Of a stretch of DNA of 64,000 nt, positions 17,313 to 25,863 are shown piece by piece. A model generated the notes under the pieces. That model did no database searches, was not told the origin of the DNA, and saw nothing but the letters and a program-made list of their open reading frames with translations. Position numbers and translations under genes: made by a program. Every line of letters begins with the position of its first letter. Within the stretch, counting starts at the first letter, position 1. The DNA is from JBBTCX01 sp964494205 (GTDB lineage: Bacteria; Planctomycetota; Phycisphaerae; UBA1845): assembly GCA_964494205.1 (NCBI GenBank), contig CAZBRD010000015.1:52078-116077 (forward strand). The letters run 5' to 3'.

Positions 17313-18356
17313 CTATTCAATGCGCTGCCAAAGTGCCCCGCGCCCTCGACCCTTAAGCCGGATCTCGCCTGAGGCCTTCATTTCGGCTAGGACCTTCTTG
17401 ACGAGCTGGACGCTCATGACCGGAAGTTGCCCGTGCAGCTCCGCCAATGAGAAAGGCCCGACCTGCGCCTGCACTGCTTGCCGGACGAGATCGCCCTTGG
17501 CCGATCGCTGATCGGAGGATTCGACCTGCGCCGCGAATTCTCCGTACGCCTCACGAATGGTTCCGAGGAAATAGTTCCACCACGGGACGATTTCGTTCTG
17601 ATCCGCGTGCCAACCGGCCGAGCATCGCTCCAGCACGCCGTAGTAGTCCTTCTTTGTTTTTTCGACAAGCCGTTCGAGGCTGATGTACCGGACCACTTCG
17701 AATCCGTGCTCCAGAAGCAGCATGGTGGTGACCAGCCGGGATACGCGACCATTGCCGTCCCGAAAAGGGTGAATGCAAAGCAAGTCGAACACGAAAGTCC
17801 CAACCGCCAACACCGCGGGTGCAGGCTCCCCATCGCAAATTGCGTGATAATCGCGGCAAAGCTTCGCGACAGCCTTGGGCGTCGCCTGCGCGGGCGTCGG
17901 CTTGAAACGCACACGGCGATCGCCGCTGGGCAGAATCTCGATGATTTCGTTGTCCTTCCGCTTCCATTTCCCCGCGTCGCCGGACGTGCCGCCTTGGGCC
18001 AAGGCATGGAGGTGTTGAATCACCCGCGATTCGATAGCCACTCGGCGCTTTCGTGTGAACACCCAGTCGATCGCCTTGCGATAACCGGCGACTTCCTCTT
18101 CCGAGCGATCTCGAGGTTTCGCATGCCCCAGCACGAGCGGGCGCAACCGGTCCTTTTCAACGGTTACGCCCTCAATACGGTTCGAAGATTCGACGCTTTG
18201 AACGATCGCCTGTTCGCGCAGCGCCTCCAGCACCTCGGGCTTCTGCCGGATCCACAGGTCCTGCTTGCCCTTGGCCTCCGTGCAGCCTGAAAGCAGCCAG
18301 GTCGTGCTCAGGGGAACGGTCATCTGGCGTATCCGTTCCGGGTTCAAGGTCGCCAT
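17313..18356 (-). CDS. Fic-family protein (AMP transferase type) with N-terminal self-inhibitory motif
   Basis: 347 residues. The catalytic Fic motif is intact: HPFRDGNGR (His near residue 196), the signature of enzymes that transfer AMP or related groups to protein hydroxyls. About 140 residues earlier the sequence SNRIEG fits the inhibitory (S/T)xxxE(G/N) motif, so the enzyme carries its own brake, as in class II Fic proteins. The C-terminus (FSLAELHGQLPVMSVQLVKK) resembles a winged-helix DNA-binding domain, typical of the Fic/DUF4172-like chromosomal and plasmid forms. The start has GGAG upstream. The upstream DNA carries three TAGCC repeats (18382-18415) that may be operator sites for autoregulation. 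Targets are unknown. Confidence 0.88.
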   Translation of the reverse strand: MATLNPERIRQMTVPLSTTWLLSGCTEAKGKQDLWIRQKPEVLEALREQAIVQSVESSNRIEGVTVEKDRLRPLVLGHAKPRDRSEEEVAGYRKAIDWVFTRKRRVAIESRVIQHLHALAQGGTSGDAGKWKRKDNEIIEILPSGDRRVRFKPTPAQATPKAVAKLCRDYHAICDGEPAPAVLAVGTFVFDLLCIHPFRDGNGRVSRLVTTMLLLEHGFEVVRYISLERLVEKTKKDYYGVLERCSAGWHADQNEIVPWWNYFLGTIREAYGEFAAQVESSDQRSAKGDLVRQAVQAQVGPFSLAELHGQLPVMSVQLVKKVLAEMKASGEIRLKGRGRGALWQRIE

Positions 18357-18490
18357 GCTTCAACTCCTGTAACTCCCAGTAGCCGAATAATAGCCGATTG
18401 TTCGGCGGGTAGCCAATTCCACAGAAATCACTGTTTTCCCAGACATCCGGGTGTTCCGAGCAGCGCTACTGACAATGAAGCAAGAACCGG

Positions 18491-19735
18491 TTACGCTGCC
18501 GCACCGGTACCGGCAAGAACTTGCCGAGCGGCCTCCGGCCCTGCGTTTTTCGCGGTGCGGGAGGCCGAACCGCTTTTATGGGCGGGGGCGGGCTGCCGAC
18601 ATCCCCTGGGCATCGCTGATTCTTCCTCCACCGCACGCAATGCTATGCGAGCGCGATCTTCGTCGTGTTGATTGATGTGCGACCAGCGCCGGTTCTTGAC
18701 GAGCCACACGAACAGCCCCGCCGGATTTTTGACACGGTTCGACCTCGCACGAGCCGCGGCAGCGAAGACCAGCAGCCGCTCGCTGGGTGTGTTTTTCACG
18801 CTCCCTATTCGGACCGCATCTACGAAAAGGCCCGCCGTTCGCGCTGGCTGTTCAAGGTCAGCGAAAACAACATTGCGAAAACTCGGTGCACGAGAATGTT
18901 TTTTTTCTTTGCAAGCTCCAGCGCGTCCGCCTTGGGCGGGTTTCTGGGTTCCAGATCTGATTAAGAGTTCCTTGTTTCTTTCTGGGCGTGGTGATTGGGG
19001 TACAAACGCCCCACGACGGGGTGGTATCCTCAGCGCGCTGGCCCTGTGTTCAAAACACCATTCTAAACTGAGCACAAACGCCTGCCCCCAACGGTTCATG
19101 GCAGTCTGAGCACTCACCACTTTGACAACCCAGCCGTGCTCCACGAGTTCCAGTCGAGCTGCCTTCACGTTTCGCACATCGACGCCGAATACCTGTGCAA
19201 TCCACGAGGCCTTGCACCGTCCACCGGAAACACACGCGCCGTCCTTCAGGAAAAGCCCCCGCAACAGGTGTCCCACCGTGGTTGCGATCATCACCGGGCG
19301 ATGCAAGCCGGCCAGGTACCGGAGAATCCGCCGCGGCACCGGGACCGGTCGATCGGAAATCGACGGCACTGGGGCCAAGTTTGTGAAATCTTTTGCCTTT
19401 TGAGCAACCCAGAGCGCGGACTCATGCCACCGGATCAAGCCTGTCCGCTCCAATCGACCAAGGGCAATTCGGATGCGGCGTTCGGTGCCGCCGACAAGGC
19501 TTCGGATTTCGTCGGTCTGGTACCGCGGTCGCCGGCCCTTCTGGGTGCCGCAGCGCCTCGCCAGCAATTCCAAGCACGCCAACCATACCCGCAGGTCCAT
19601 CAGCTCAATGATCTCCTGCCTGTAGGCCGTCCAGGCGTTCAGAAGGAGATGCGTACTCACGATGCAATACCCACCGTGCGGCTTGCGCCGCACAACGCGA
19701 AAACTCTTACAATTTGAACGTGCGATGTTCTCCAT
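18491..19735 (-). CDS. putative winged-helix, replication-type protein
   Basis: 414 residues. The N-terminal 200 residues contain two helix-turn-helix-like segments (IRSLVGGTERRIRIALGRLE and ASWIAQVFGVDVRNVKAARL), an arrangement seen in plasmid replication initiators and primosome-type proteins. The C-terminal half is basic and low in complexity (PRRGAFVPQSPRPERNK, RARSNRVKNPAGLFVWLVKN) and could bind DNA or be disordered. A GAGG ribosome binding site lies before ATG 19735. It is divergent from parA across a 560-base gap with large inverted repeats, the position where a replication gene and origin might be expected. I cannot name a Rep family, so replication is inference. Confidence 0.55.
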   Translation of the reverse strand: MENIARSNCKSFRVVRRKPHGGYCIVSTHLLLNAWTAYRQEIIELMDLRVWLACLELLARRCGTQKGRRPRYQTDEIRSLVGGTERRIRIALGRLERTGLIRWHESALWVAQKAKDFTNLAPVPSISDRPVPVPRRILRYLAGLHRPVMIATTVGHLLRGLFLKDGACVSGGRCKASWIAQVFGVDVRNVKAARLELVEHGWVVKVVSAQTAMNRWGQAFVLSLEWCFEHRASALRIPPRRGAFVPQSPRPERNKELLIRSGTQKPAQGGRAGACKEKKHSRAPSFRNVVFADLEQPARTAGLFVDAVRIGSVKNTPSERLLVFAAAARARSNRVKNPAGLFVWLVKNRRWSHINQHDEDRARIALRAVEEESAMPRGCRQPAPAHKSGSASRTAKNAGPEAARQVLAGTGAAA

Positions 19736-20295
19736 GATTTATGCCTCAAGTCATCGGAAACACGACGGGCTTCCGAGCTACCCGCAGGCAACGTTCCACG
19801 TGGCACAATTTGCACCCGGATCGGGATTGACGTTGCGTGAGGCTTGCGCTAGGTTGGAATTGCGAGTTCAAACCGGGCGCTGCCGCGCATGGCGTCATCC
19901 AGCCGGCAGCGTTGCCAGCGGTTCCTGCCTAGTAGTCCTTCTTCAACAACGAACTGAGTTGCCCGAGGTATTCGAGCGCCTCAATCACTTGATGCACGCT
20001 ACCGCGTCGCCACACCGTCGCGCAATCCTTCACTTTCCCAAGTCCTTTAGCCGCCCTGCCCGCGTGCCGGCTCGCCCGCACGCATGCGTCCGGTTGGGCG
20101 GGCTTGTGCCTGCTCGCGCTCTCGGCACACCGCGTTCGCCCGACCCACGTTTTTGGGCTTGCCTCATTGCCGTCGTGCGTGCTATTCGATGGGCACGGTT
20201 TCCCGCAGGCGGTTCCGCCGGCGGCGGGGCATGCCCGCATGAGGGCAGACCATCGGGGCTCAAACAATGTTTGAAAACACGTGACGTGACACGAT
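19736..20295. other. intergenic region upstream of parA with large inverted repeats
   Basis: No strong gene. A possible promoter for the rightward genes is TTGACG, 17 bases, TAGGTT near 19827-19855. A long imperfect fold-back lies at about 20092-20140: an outer TTGGGCG/CGCCCGA stem encloses an inner TGTGCC/GGCACA stem. A reverse-strand frame at 19929-20267 ends in a sensible-looking C-terminus (VHQVIEALEYLGQLSSLLKK) but has a poor N-terminus, so it may be the remnant of a small gene. The stretch separates a possible replication gene from the partition genes and is a candidate for an origin or centromere-like site. Confidence 0.35.
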
Positions 20296-21204
20296 ATGGC
20301 ACATCAGGAGAAACTCGGCATCCTCATTGCCGTCGGCAACCAGAAAGGCGGCGTCGGCAAGACGACAGCCACCGTAAATCTCGGAGCAGCCTTAGGACTC
20401 GGCGGTTACCGCTGCCTGATCATGGACCTTGACCCGGCGGCGGGAGCCACCAAGCACTTGGGCGTCCCGGTGAACAGCTTCGCCGGCACGCTGGAACTGC
20501 TTACCACCGACGAGAACCTCGAAGCGCTTGTGATCTCTGAGCGCATGCCTGCCAATGTTCATCTTGTACCCTCCAGGCCCCAACTTTCCGAGTTGGATGT
20601 TTTGCTCTCACGCTACGTGGACCGTACTCGGATCCTCGACCGGGCCGTTGAACAGGCCCGCCAGTTGTATGATTTCATTCTCTTCGACACGCCCCCGTCA
20701 GCGGCGGACATCACCACCGTTGCCGCGTACTCCACTGCGGAGTGGTTCTTGCTCTCCGCATTTCCGCACCCACTGTCCCTCGGCGGACTGACCGAAGCGC
20801 TCAACGACATCGCCGACGTGCGCCGCTGTCGCAATCCACGCCTGGAGGTTCTGGGCGTCGTGTTCAGCAACGTGGACGGACGAGCGACTCGTTTGCGTAC
20901 ACAGTTGGAAACCGTGGTCCGCGAGGCTTTGCCCGGACGGCAATTCGACACCTACATCTCGCAGGCCATCATCCTGCCAGAACTCTCCGGCAAGGGACGC
21001 ACGCTCTTTCAGGTGCCCATGTACACACGCATTCCGGCCGCCCAACAATACCTGCGACTCGCTGCGGAAGTGGAACACCGCGTACTCAACCGCGAGGCCT
21101 TCCTCGCGGGCACGCTGCCGCCCATTCAAGCCGCCACCTGCCGGACACCGCATGCTCCAGAACAACCCACGGACGCACCTCTTGAAGCGAACATCATGGG
21201 ATGA
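20296..21204 (+). CDS. ParA-type partition ATPase
   Basis: 302 residues with the deviant Walker A motif KGGVGKTT (residues 17-24, with the signature early lysine) and the following LGAALGLGGYRCLIMDLDPA. It also has FILFDTPPS for Walker B. This is the standard ParA/Soj family layout; such ATPases position plasmids or chromosomal origins together with a centromere-binding partner. The gene directly downstream, three bases away, encodes a small ribbon-helix-helix-like protein that would be that partner. The start ATG 20296 has no good ribosome binding site, but the upstream bases are inside a structured leader. Its presence argues that the element is, or was, maintained as a plasmid. Confidence 0.92.
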   Translation: MAHQEKLGILIAVGNQKGGVGKTTATVNLGAALGLGGYRCLIMDLDPAAGATKHLGVPVNSFAGTLELLTTDENLEALVISERMPANVHLVPSRPQLSELDVLLSRYVDRTRILDRAVEQARQLYDFILFDTPPSAADITTVAAYSTAEWFLLSAFPHPLSLGGLTEALNDIADVRRCRNPRLEVLGVVFSNVDGRATRLRTQLETVVREALPGRQFDTYISQAIILPELSGKGRTLFQVPMYTRIPAAQQYLRLAAEVEHRVLNREAFLAGTLPPIQAATCRTPHAPEQPTDAPLEANIMG

Positions 21205-21207
21205 TGC

Positions 21208-21708
21208 ATGGCCAAGACGCTGCGCGATTCAACCCCTACCAGCTCGGTAGCTCGACTTTTGGACCGGGATGCCGCCAACCGGGCACTTCAAACCCACGCA
21301 CCTGCGGTCGCGTGGCCCGACGCATTGGGCTCAAGTCCAATTGAGTCACACGCACGTGACGACGTCGTGCCGCGCATCAAGAGAGAATTCACCCTCACTC
21401 CGGAAACGGAAGACACGTTCAGCAGCATCCTGGCGATGTTTCAGCGCACCACGCGATGCCGACTCACCGCAAGTCAACTCTTCCGGGCGATGCTCAACGC
21501 GGCGGCGTGGAGTATGCCGTCGCTCACTTATGAAGCGCATCAGCTGGGGCCGCAACGGATGCCGGGGAATGGACGAAACGCTCATGCGCAGCGCGAAGCT
21601 TTCGAGCAACGGCTTGCTGCCGCGATTGCAGCAGGTATCCGGCCGGCCGCGGCGCTGCCTGTCCGGGCGGATGAGTCCGCTCGGATTCGGGACCGACCCG
21701 GCAGGTGA
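21208..21708 (+). CDS. small DNA-binding partner of ParA (ribbon-helix-helix-like)
   Basis: 166 residues, starting three bases after the parA stop, so almost certainly co-translated. The central segment VPRIKREFTLTPETEDTF followed by TTRCRLTASQLFRAMLNAA has the strand-helix-helix pattern of ribbon-helix-helix proteins such as ParG or ParR-type centromere binders. The N-terminus is polar and flexible, and the C-terminus (AAAIAAGIRPAAALPVRADE) is low in complexity. Likely role: binding a partition site and activating ParA. The family is not recognised with certainty; assignment rests on the pattern and the gene order. Confidence 0.6.
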   Translation: MAKTLRDSTPTSSVARLLDRDAANRALQTHAPAVAWPDALGSSPIESHARDDVVPRIKREFTLTPETEDTFSSILAMFQRTTRCRLTASQLFRAMLNAAAWSMPSLTYEAHQLGPQRMPGNGRNAHAQREAFEQRLAAAIAAGIRPAAALPVRADESARIRDRPGR

Positions 21709-21730
21709 GAAGCGGGCCCCTGCCTAACGT

Positions 21731-21790
21731 CCGTCCTCGTCGCGGCCAAGGGCCTGACGGCCTCGACGGGGCGAGCCGCGACGATGACGG
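21731..21790 (+). promoter_or_regulatory. 16-bp fold-back upstream of a small accessory gene
   Basis: The bases 21731-21746 and 21775-21790 are inverted copies with one mismatch (CCGTCCTCGTCGCGGC against its complement). The loop contains a small GGCC hairpin. It lies between the partition genes and the small gene at 21924. Similar fold-backs precede other genes of this block, so it may be a single-stranded promoter or a structured leader rather than a chance repeat. Confidence 0.45.
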
Positions 21791-21923
21791 CCGATTACGG
21801 CAGGTTCCCGGAGGAGGGGTGTGCGCCCTATGGCGCTGAGGAGTTGGCGGCGGGAGCGTCGCTCCGCTCGGAAAAAGGAGACGTGCTCGCCGGCGAGGCG
21901 CATAACGGAGGTGAATCTTTTTC

Positions 21924-22178
21924 ATGGAGGTATGTATGGCTGAAACAAGACCCGTTCATTCGATCAGGTACGGAAACGTGCAGGTTGCCGTTTGGAAAAA
22001 CGAATCCGCCACCGGACCGTTCTACAACGTGACCATGTCCCGGCGCTATCGTGAGGGAGAGAATTGGCTGGACTCGACGAGCTTTGGCGAATCGGATCTT
22101 CCGCTGCTGGCCAAGGCTATTCTCGACGCCCATTCGGCGATCCAGAGCCTGCCGAAGGGTTTGCCGCCGGTGATTTGA
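21924..22178 (+). CDS. small accessory protein, paralogue of the gene at 22648-22899
   Basis: 84 residues (or 80 if ATG 21936 is used; both have a GGAGG-type ribosome binding site). The sequence has the pattern PVHSIRYGNVQVAVWKN, a GPFYNVTMSRRYREGENW segment and DLPLLAKAILDAH, a compact alpha/beta protein. The minus-strand gene at 22648-22899 shares PVHxIRxGxxxAVxWxN, NVxxxRxYRxxxxNW and DLxxxAK. Small proteins of this type appear in planctomycete mobile DNA; the function is unknown. Its 3' end overlaps the convergent DUF1580-type gene by 62 bases. Confidence 0.7.
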   Translation: MEVCMAETRPVHSIRYGNVQVAVWKNESATGPFYNVTMSRRYREGENWLDSTSFGESDLPLLAKAILDAHSAIQSLPKGLPPVI

Positions 22179-22518
22179 CCAATGTGGTCTTGCCAGCCGC
22201 CGTGGGCAGACCCAAGACGGCGGCGACCTCGCGTTCGGCGCGCTCGACCTGCCGTTGACGCTTGCGGGTCGGAACCGGGACGGGCGGGGCGGGGTTCAGC
22301 CGCGCTGCGCTCAGGGCCTCGGCGAAACGCTGCAAGGCTTCCTCGCTGGTGTACTGGGTGCCGCCGACGCGCACCGTATCCAAGACCACTCCGCGAAGCC
22401 CGCGAAACGACCAGCGATAGATAGCGCTGACATGGATCCGCTTGCCATTCGGGCGGGCGGGCAGATGCCGCGGTACGTCGCGAAGAGCGATCATTTTTTC
22501 TTCGATAATGTCAATCAC
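22117..22518 (-). CDS. DUF1580-type protein
   Basis: 133 residues beginning at a GTG with AGAAGG seven bases upstream. The pattern ALRDVPRHLPARPNGKRIHV, followed by SAIYRWSFRGLRGVVLDTVR and YTSEEALQRFAEAL, matches what I know of DUF1580, a family largely confined to planctomycetes. Its layout resembles excisionase/MerR-like helix-turn-helix proteins: an entry rule, an RW pair and a TSxEAxxRF end. It may regulate or assist recombination of mobile elements, but no member has been characterised to my knowledge. The C-terminus is basic and Ala-rich. Its presence is the best taxonomic clue in the window. Confidence 0.75.
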   Translation of the reverse strand: MIDIIEEKMIALRDVPRHLPARPNGKRIHVSAIYRWSFRGLRGVVLDTVRVGGTQYTSEEALQRFAEALSAARLNPAPPVPVPTRKRQRQVERAEREVAAVLGLPTAAGKTTLVKSPAANPSAGSGSPNGRRE

Positions 22519-22647
22519 GTTGCAGCCTTCTTTTCCTTACACTTCGGTACGAAAACTTCGGACGGGCATGCATTGAAGAAGGAAACCAGGTCGGGTCGCG
22601 TGGGTTTCCTAAGGGGTCCGGAACACCGATCCGCACACGCGGAATCG

Positions 22648-22899
22648 CTACTTGTGCTCCGTCTCCAGAATCCATGTGTGAGCCATATCCGCCACCTTGG
22701 CTGCGACGAGAAGATCGTCGCGACCCAGCGAATCGGTGTCGTGCCAGTTGCCCTCGTCATCCCGGTAAATGCGCACCAGGTTGACGTTGTGCATCGTGCC
22801 GTTCGTCACCTTGTTGGCCCAGATCACCGCCTTGATTGCGCCGATGCGGATCTCGTGCACCGGCCTGTTCTTCGACGACTTGCTGCTGGTTTCGCTCAT
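22648..22899 (-). CDS. small accessory protein, paralogue of the gene at 21924-22178
   Basis: 83 residues with a strong ribosome binding site (AGGAGG) before the ATG at 22899. It shares with the plus-strand gene at 21924 the segments PVHEIRIGAIKAVIWANK, GTMHNVNLVRIYRDDEGNWH and DLLVAAKVADMAHTW. It is about the same size, so the pair arose by duplication and inversion or by independent acquisition. Function unknown; the fold looks like a small beta-sheet plus one C-terminal helix. It lies upstream of the DUF1580-type gene on the same strand. Confidence 0.7.
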   Translation of the reverse strand: MSETSSKSSKNRPVHEIRIGAIKAVIWANKVTNGTMHNVNLVRIYRDDEGNWHDTDSLGRDDLLVAAKVADMAHTWILETEHK

Positions 22900-23190
22900 G
22901 GCAAAACCTCCTTCCTAACCTTGAGCGACCTCGACCTGGTTACCTTGTTATGCATGCCCGCTGTTTTCGTGTGCTCTCCTTTTTTCGCTGACCCTGCCCT
23001 TTGCTCCCCAAGCGCTTCTGCTTGAAGGCGCTGTCGTTTCCTTCTAGGCTGGCAGATCGCACCGCGTTGGCCGCGATTACGGCCGAGGGTGAATCGCATG
23101 TTCGGTCGCGCAAAACTGCGTCCGAACTCGGAGTATTAAACCCTACGCTAAGGTCGGTCTGCGAAGAGATTCTGTGGGTATTCTCAGGAC

Positions 23191-25110
23191 ATGTTCTGGA
23201 CCGGGGAGAGCACGACCGGCGAAGCGACTCGTCCCATGATCGAGGTTGAACTCAGCGAGATTGGCGGATCCTGGTCCGTCGAGCGGATCAGCCTGACGAC
23301 GACTGCGGGCAATACGATTCACCGCCTGCGGGGCACCGACTGGACGGCGCGGGCGGGGGTGCCCTGCCTCGCCGCGGTCCTCGCGGTCTTAAAACTCCGG
23401 AATCCAAAGGGCGATGCACATCTCTTGGATGCCCGCCTTAGCCAAGCCGAAAACAAGCTCGGAACGCAGTTTCAGAAACTTTGGAACGCACCGAATCACT
23501 CAGGCAGCGTCCACTGGACCGTGAACGTGTTCGCGGGGTTTCCGTCCGAAGCTGGGCATAACACCAGCCCGCTGGAGCGATTCCTGCACCTTCACGGGTC
23601 GGCTAAGAACTTGCAGGTCGGGCTCAAGGGGCCGCAGGGGCAGGACCTGAAATTTCGGCTCGATGGCCGTGAAATGTCACCTGCGGAATTGCAGCGATTT
23701 CTAGCCGCCAAATTCAAGTTTGAATTCGGGTCGGACAATGGCGCCGTCGCTCGCGCGGCGGCCGAGGAGGTTGCGACCATCGAGAAGGGCGCCAGGCTCG
23801 AGAACGATGACATGGTTCGACCCTTGCACGCCGCTCCGGAAATCAGTGGCCCGGCGTCGCCCGTCCCACCGGATCTGCAAATCGAAGTTGCAAAAATCAA
23901 GGAACAAATCTCTGAGATCCGGCGTCAGCCCCGGAACGCGGACGGGTACAGCCGGGAGCTCCATCAACTCAGCGCCCTCGGCAGGATATTAACTGGCTGC
24001 AAGGGCTTTGCGGCCCCCGAGGTCGAAGAGGTCTACACCGCGACACGCCGCATCTGGCGTCAGGTCCAGGATCCGAAAGAATACCTTCCCGCTGCCTGGG
24101 CAATCTGCAGATACCATCTGCTTCGGGGCGAGCTGCGCGAAGCTGCCGAGGCGGGGCAACAGCTGTTGGAACACGCTCGCGACAAAGAATATCCCGAGGC
24201 GTTTGCCTACGCGCACGCCGCGCTCCTTGCAACCAGCGTGTACCAGAGGGACATGGCGACATCGATGCAGCATTGGGAAGTTGCATGGGAGTTGCACGCT
24301 GCGCTCGCCTTCAAGCCGCGATACCGCACTTTGTACGATGCAAACGCCACGGTCACCTGGTTTGCATACACTGCATTGCTACACTGGGCCAGCGGGCGAA
24401 TTGGTTATGCCAGCGCGTGCATCGACTCTGCGATCGGCCTAGCCCGGGATCTCGAAGAACCTTGGTCGATGGCGCAAGCCCTTTGTTTTGCGGCTCGAAT
24501 CCAGTACCTTGCCGGTGCCTATGCGAAATCCCAGTTACTCGCGCTGCAAGTCATGCAGCTTGCGCAAGAAGCCCGGTTACCGGTTTGGTGGGGCGAAGCT
24601 GCGGTTGTGTACGGCGATAGCCGGTCAGTTGAGGGACATCACAAGGAAGGGCTTCGTTGGATCGGCGAGGGCATTGACGCTTGCCGACGCATCGGGGCAC
24701 GAATCTCGGTGCCCTACTTTTTGATCGTCAAAGCCCGCGCACTGGCACGAGCGGGCCAACTCAAGCGTGCATCGGAGACAGCAGCATCAGCACTGGCCGC
24801 TATCCGCCAAATGGGATGCACCCTGCACGAATCCGAGGCACTGAGTCTGGGTGCCGAGTTGCTACACGGGTCTTCGCCGGCGAACAATCCGGAAGTAGCG
24901 AACGGCCACCGGCAGGCGATTGAATGCGCCAGTGTGCAGGGCGCGCACTCCCTGGCACTGCGTGCCAGGCTTGCATTCGCCAAGTATTTGATCTCCTCCA
25001 ACGCTTTGGACGAGGTTCCACTCTTACTCTCCGACGGTCTCGCTCCATTTCAAGAAAAAGAAGAATCACAGGACATCATCGAAGCACGGCAACTCTTGGC
25101 TTCCATGTAA
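23191..25110 (+). CDS. TPR-repeat protein, 639 residues
   Basis: The N-terminal part (IEVELSEIGGSWSVERISLT, then LRGTDWTARAGVPCLAAVLA) is a small domain I do not recognise. Residues about 200-260 are charged and may be coiled coil. From about residue 260 to the end the protein is a series of helix pairs typical of tetratricopeptide repeats, for example AWAICRYHLLRGELREAAEA and ARIQYLAGAYAKSQLLAL. The C-terminal half resembles the TPR regions attached to signalling ATPases and adenylate cyclases, here without the enzyme. It is probably a scaffold or regulator. The start could be ATG 23236 (MIEVELSEIG), since no ribosome binding site favours 23191. It is the only large gene in this stretch of small ones. 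Confidence 0.65.
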   Translation: MFWTGESTTGEATRPMIEVELSEIGGSWSVERISLTTTAGNTIHRLRGTDWTARAGVPCLAAVLAVLKLRNPKGDAHLLDARLSQAENKLGTQFQKLWNAPNHSGSVHWTVNVFAGFPSEAGHNTSPLERFLHLHGSAKNLQVGLKGPQGQDLKFRLDGREMSPAELQRFLAAKFKFEFGSDNGAVARAAAEEVATIEKGARLENDDMVRPLHAAPEISGPASPVPPDLQIEVAKIKEQISEIRRQPRNADGYSRELHQLSALGRILTGCKGFAAPEVEEVYTATRRIWRQVQDPKEYLPAAWAICRYHLLRGELREAAEAGQQLLEHARDKEYPEAFAYAHAALLATSVYQRDMATSMQHWEVAWELHAALAFKPRYRTLYDANATVTWFAYTALLHWASGRIGYASACIDSAIGLARDLEEPWSMAQALCFAARIQYLAGAYAKSQLLALQVMQLAQEARLPVWWGEAAVVYGDSRSVEGHHKEGLRWIGEGIDACRRIGARISVPYFLIVKARALARAGQLKRASETAASALAAIRQMGCTLHESEALSLGAELLHGSSPANNPEVANGHRQAIECASVQGAHSLALRARLAFAKYLISSNALDEVPLLLSDGLAPFQEKEESQDIIEARQLLASM

Positions 25111-25403
25111 CCTCGGAGGCACCTCTGTTGCGCGGTAGTCCGCTACCCTTGCCACGATTACGCGAAAACTACGCTCAGCGAGCATCCATGGAATGTTCAT
25201 GAATCTTACGCTCTGCCCCGTCAACGACAGGGTGTTGTCCGGGCCTCGCCCGGTTCGTTGAATCGCGCCAAGCTCATCGGCTCTGGTCGCGGTGGGGACA
25301 AGGTCCGCGCCACGCCCGGAAGGCACCGCCGTCCCGGCGGGGGCGTGTCACGTCCCTTGCCGGCCACCGCTTCCCGCCGCTCGCTGACCTTGTCGCATCC
25401 AGC

Positions 25404-25440
25404 GGTATCCGCCTGCGGCGGATCCGTTTTTTTTCTTTTT
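25404..25440 (+). terminator. rho-independent terminator
   Basis: Hairpin ATCCGCC-TGC-GGCGGAT (25407-25423) followed closely by a run of eight T and then more T. It would end transcription coming from the TPR gene upstream and insulate the small genes that follow. Confidence 0.65.
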
Positions 25441-25508
25441 CCCCGGAACCGGGACTGGTTTTTCGTGGCACGAGTGAACGAAAAGCCCAGTCCCGGTCGG
25501 GGAAAAAA
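25436..25508 (+). promoter_or_regulatory. 29-bp fold-back (possible single-stranded promoter or RNA structure)
   Basis: The 5' arm 25436-25445 (TTTTTCCCCG) pairs with 25498-25507, and 25448-25466 pairs with 25478-25497 with one bulged C. The loop is 11 bases. The inner arm reads ACCGGGACTGG then TTTTTCGT. Altogether about 29 base pairs form if this DNA is single-stranded or transcribed. It lies just before the leader of the small gene at 25585. Confidence 0.6.
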
Positions 25509-25576
25509 GCTGCCAGGGGCAGCAACCGGCGGTGGGTAAACGCGGTCTGCCGGTGGGACTTCCGGCAGCGCACTTC
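25481..25576 (+). repeat. structured leader, copy 1
   Basis: Direct repeat of about 100 bases found again at 25864-25972. It contains the hairpins GCTGCC-AGG-GGCAGC (25509-25523) and CTGCCGG-8nt-CCGGCAG (25547-25568), then the shared sequence CGCACTTCACGGAGACATG leading into the start of the small gene. Copies differ mainly outside the stems. Confidence 0.7.
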
Positions 25577-25584
25577 ACGGAGAC

Positions 25585-25860
25585 ATGACCATGAGAACAC
25601 AATTTGAACTTGGGGAAATCATCATCACCCGAGAAGCCGCGGACCGGCTTGTATCCACCGACGTGATGCTGGCCCTTCGACGACACGCGGCCGGCGACTG
25701 GGGGGACGTATATCCGGAGGAACCCCTGGAAAACAGAGTCTGTCTTGATTACGGCTTGGCGGTTCAGGCCGTCTACCGGGATTCGAAGGGTACTGAGTTT
25801 CATATTTACACGGAGGACGACCGCACAAAGACGAAAGTAACCCTTCTCGACGAGTACTAA
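25585..25860 (+). CDS. small plasmid-type accessory protein, copy 1
   Basis: 91 residues. It shares with the next gene the pattern FELGExxITRxAAxRL, followed by HAxGDWGD and a C-terminal segment of the type FxxxTExDRxxTxVxLxDxY. Proteins of this pattern occur widely in integrative elements and plasmids, usually close to antirestriction genes, but I know of no experimental role. Two starts are possible (ATG 25585 or 25591), both behind CGGAGAC. The shared leader suggests that it and the neighbour are regulated alike. No catalytic motif is visible. Confidence 0.75.
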   Translation: MTMRTQFELGEIIITREAADRLVSTDVMLALRRHAAGDWGDVYPEEPLENRVCLDYGLAVQAVYRDSKGTEFHIYTEDDRTKTKVTLLDEY

Positions 25861-25863
25861 GGC

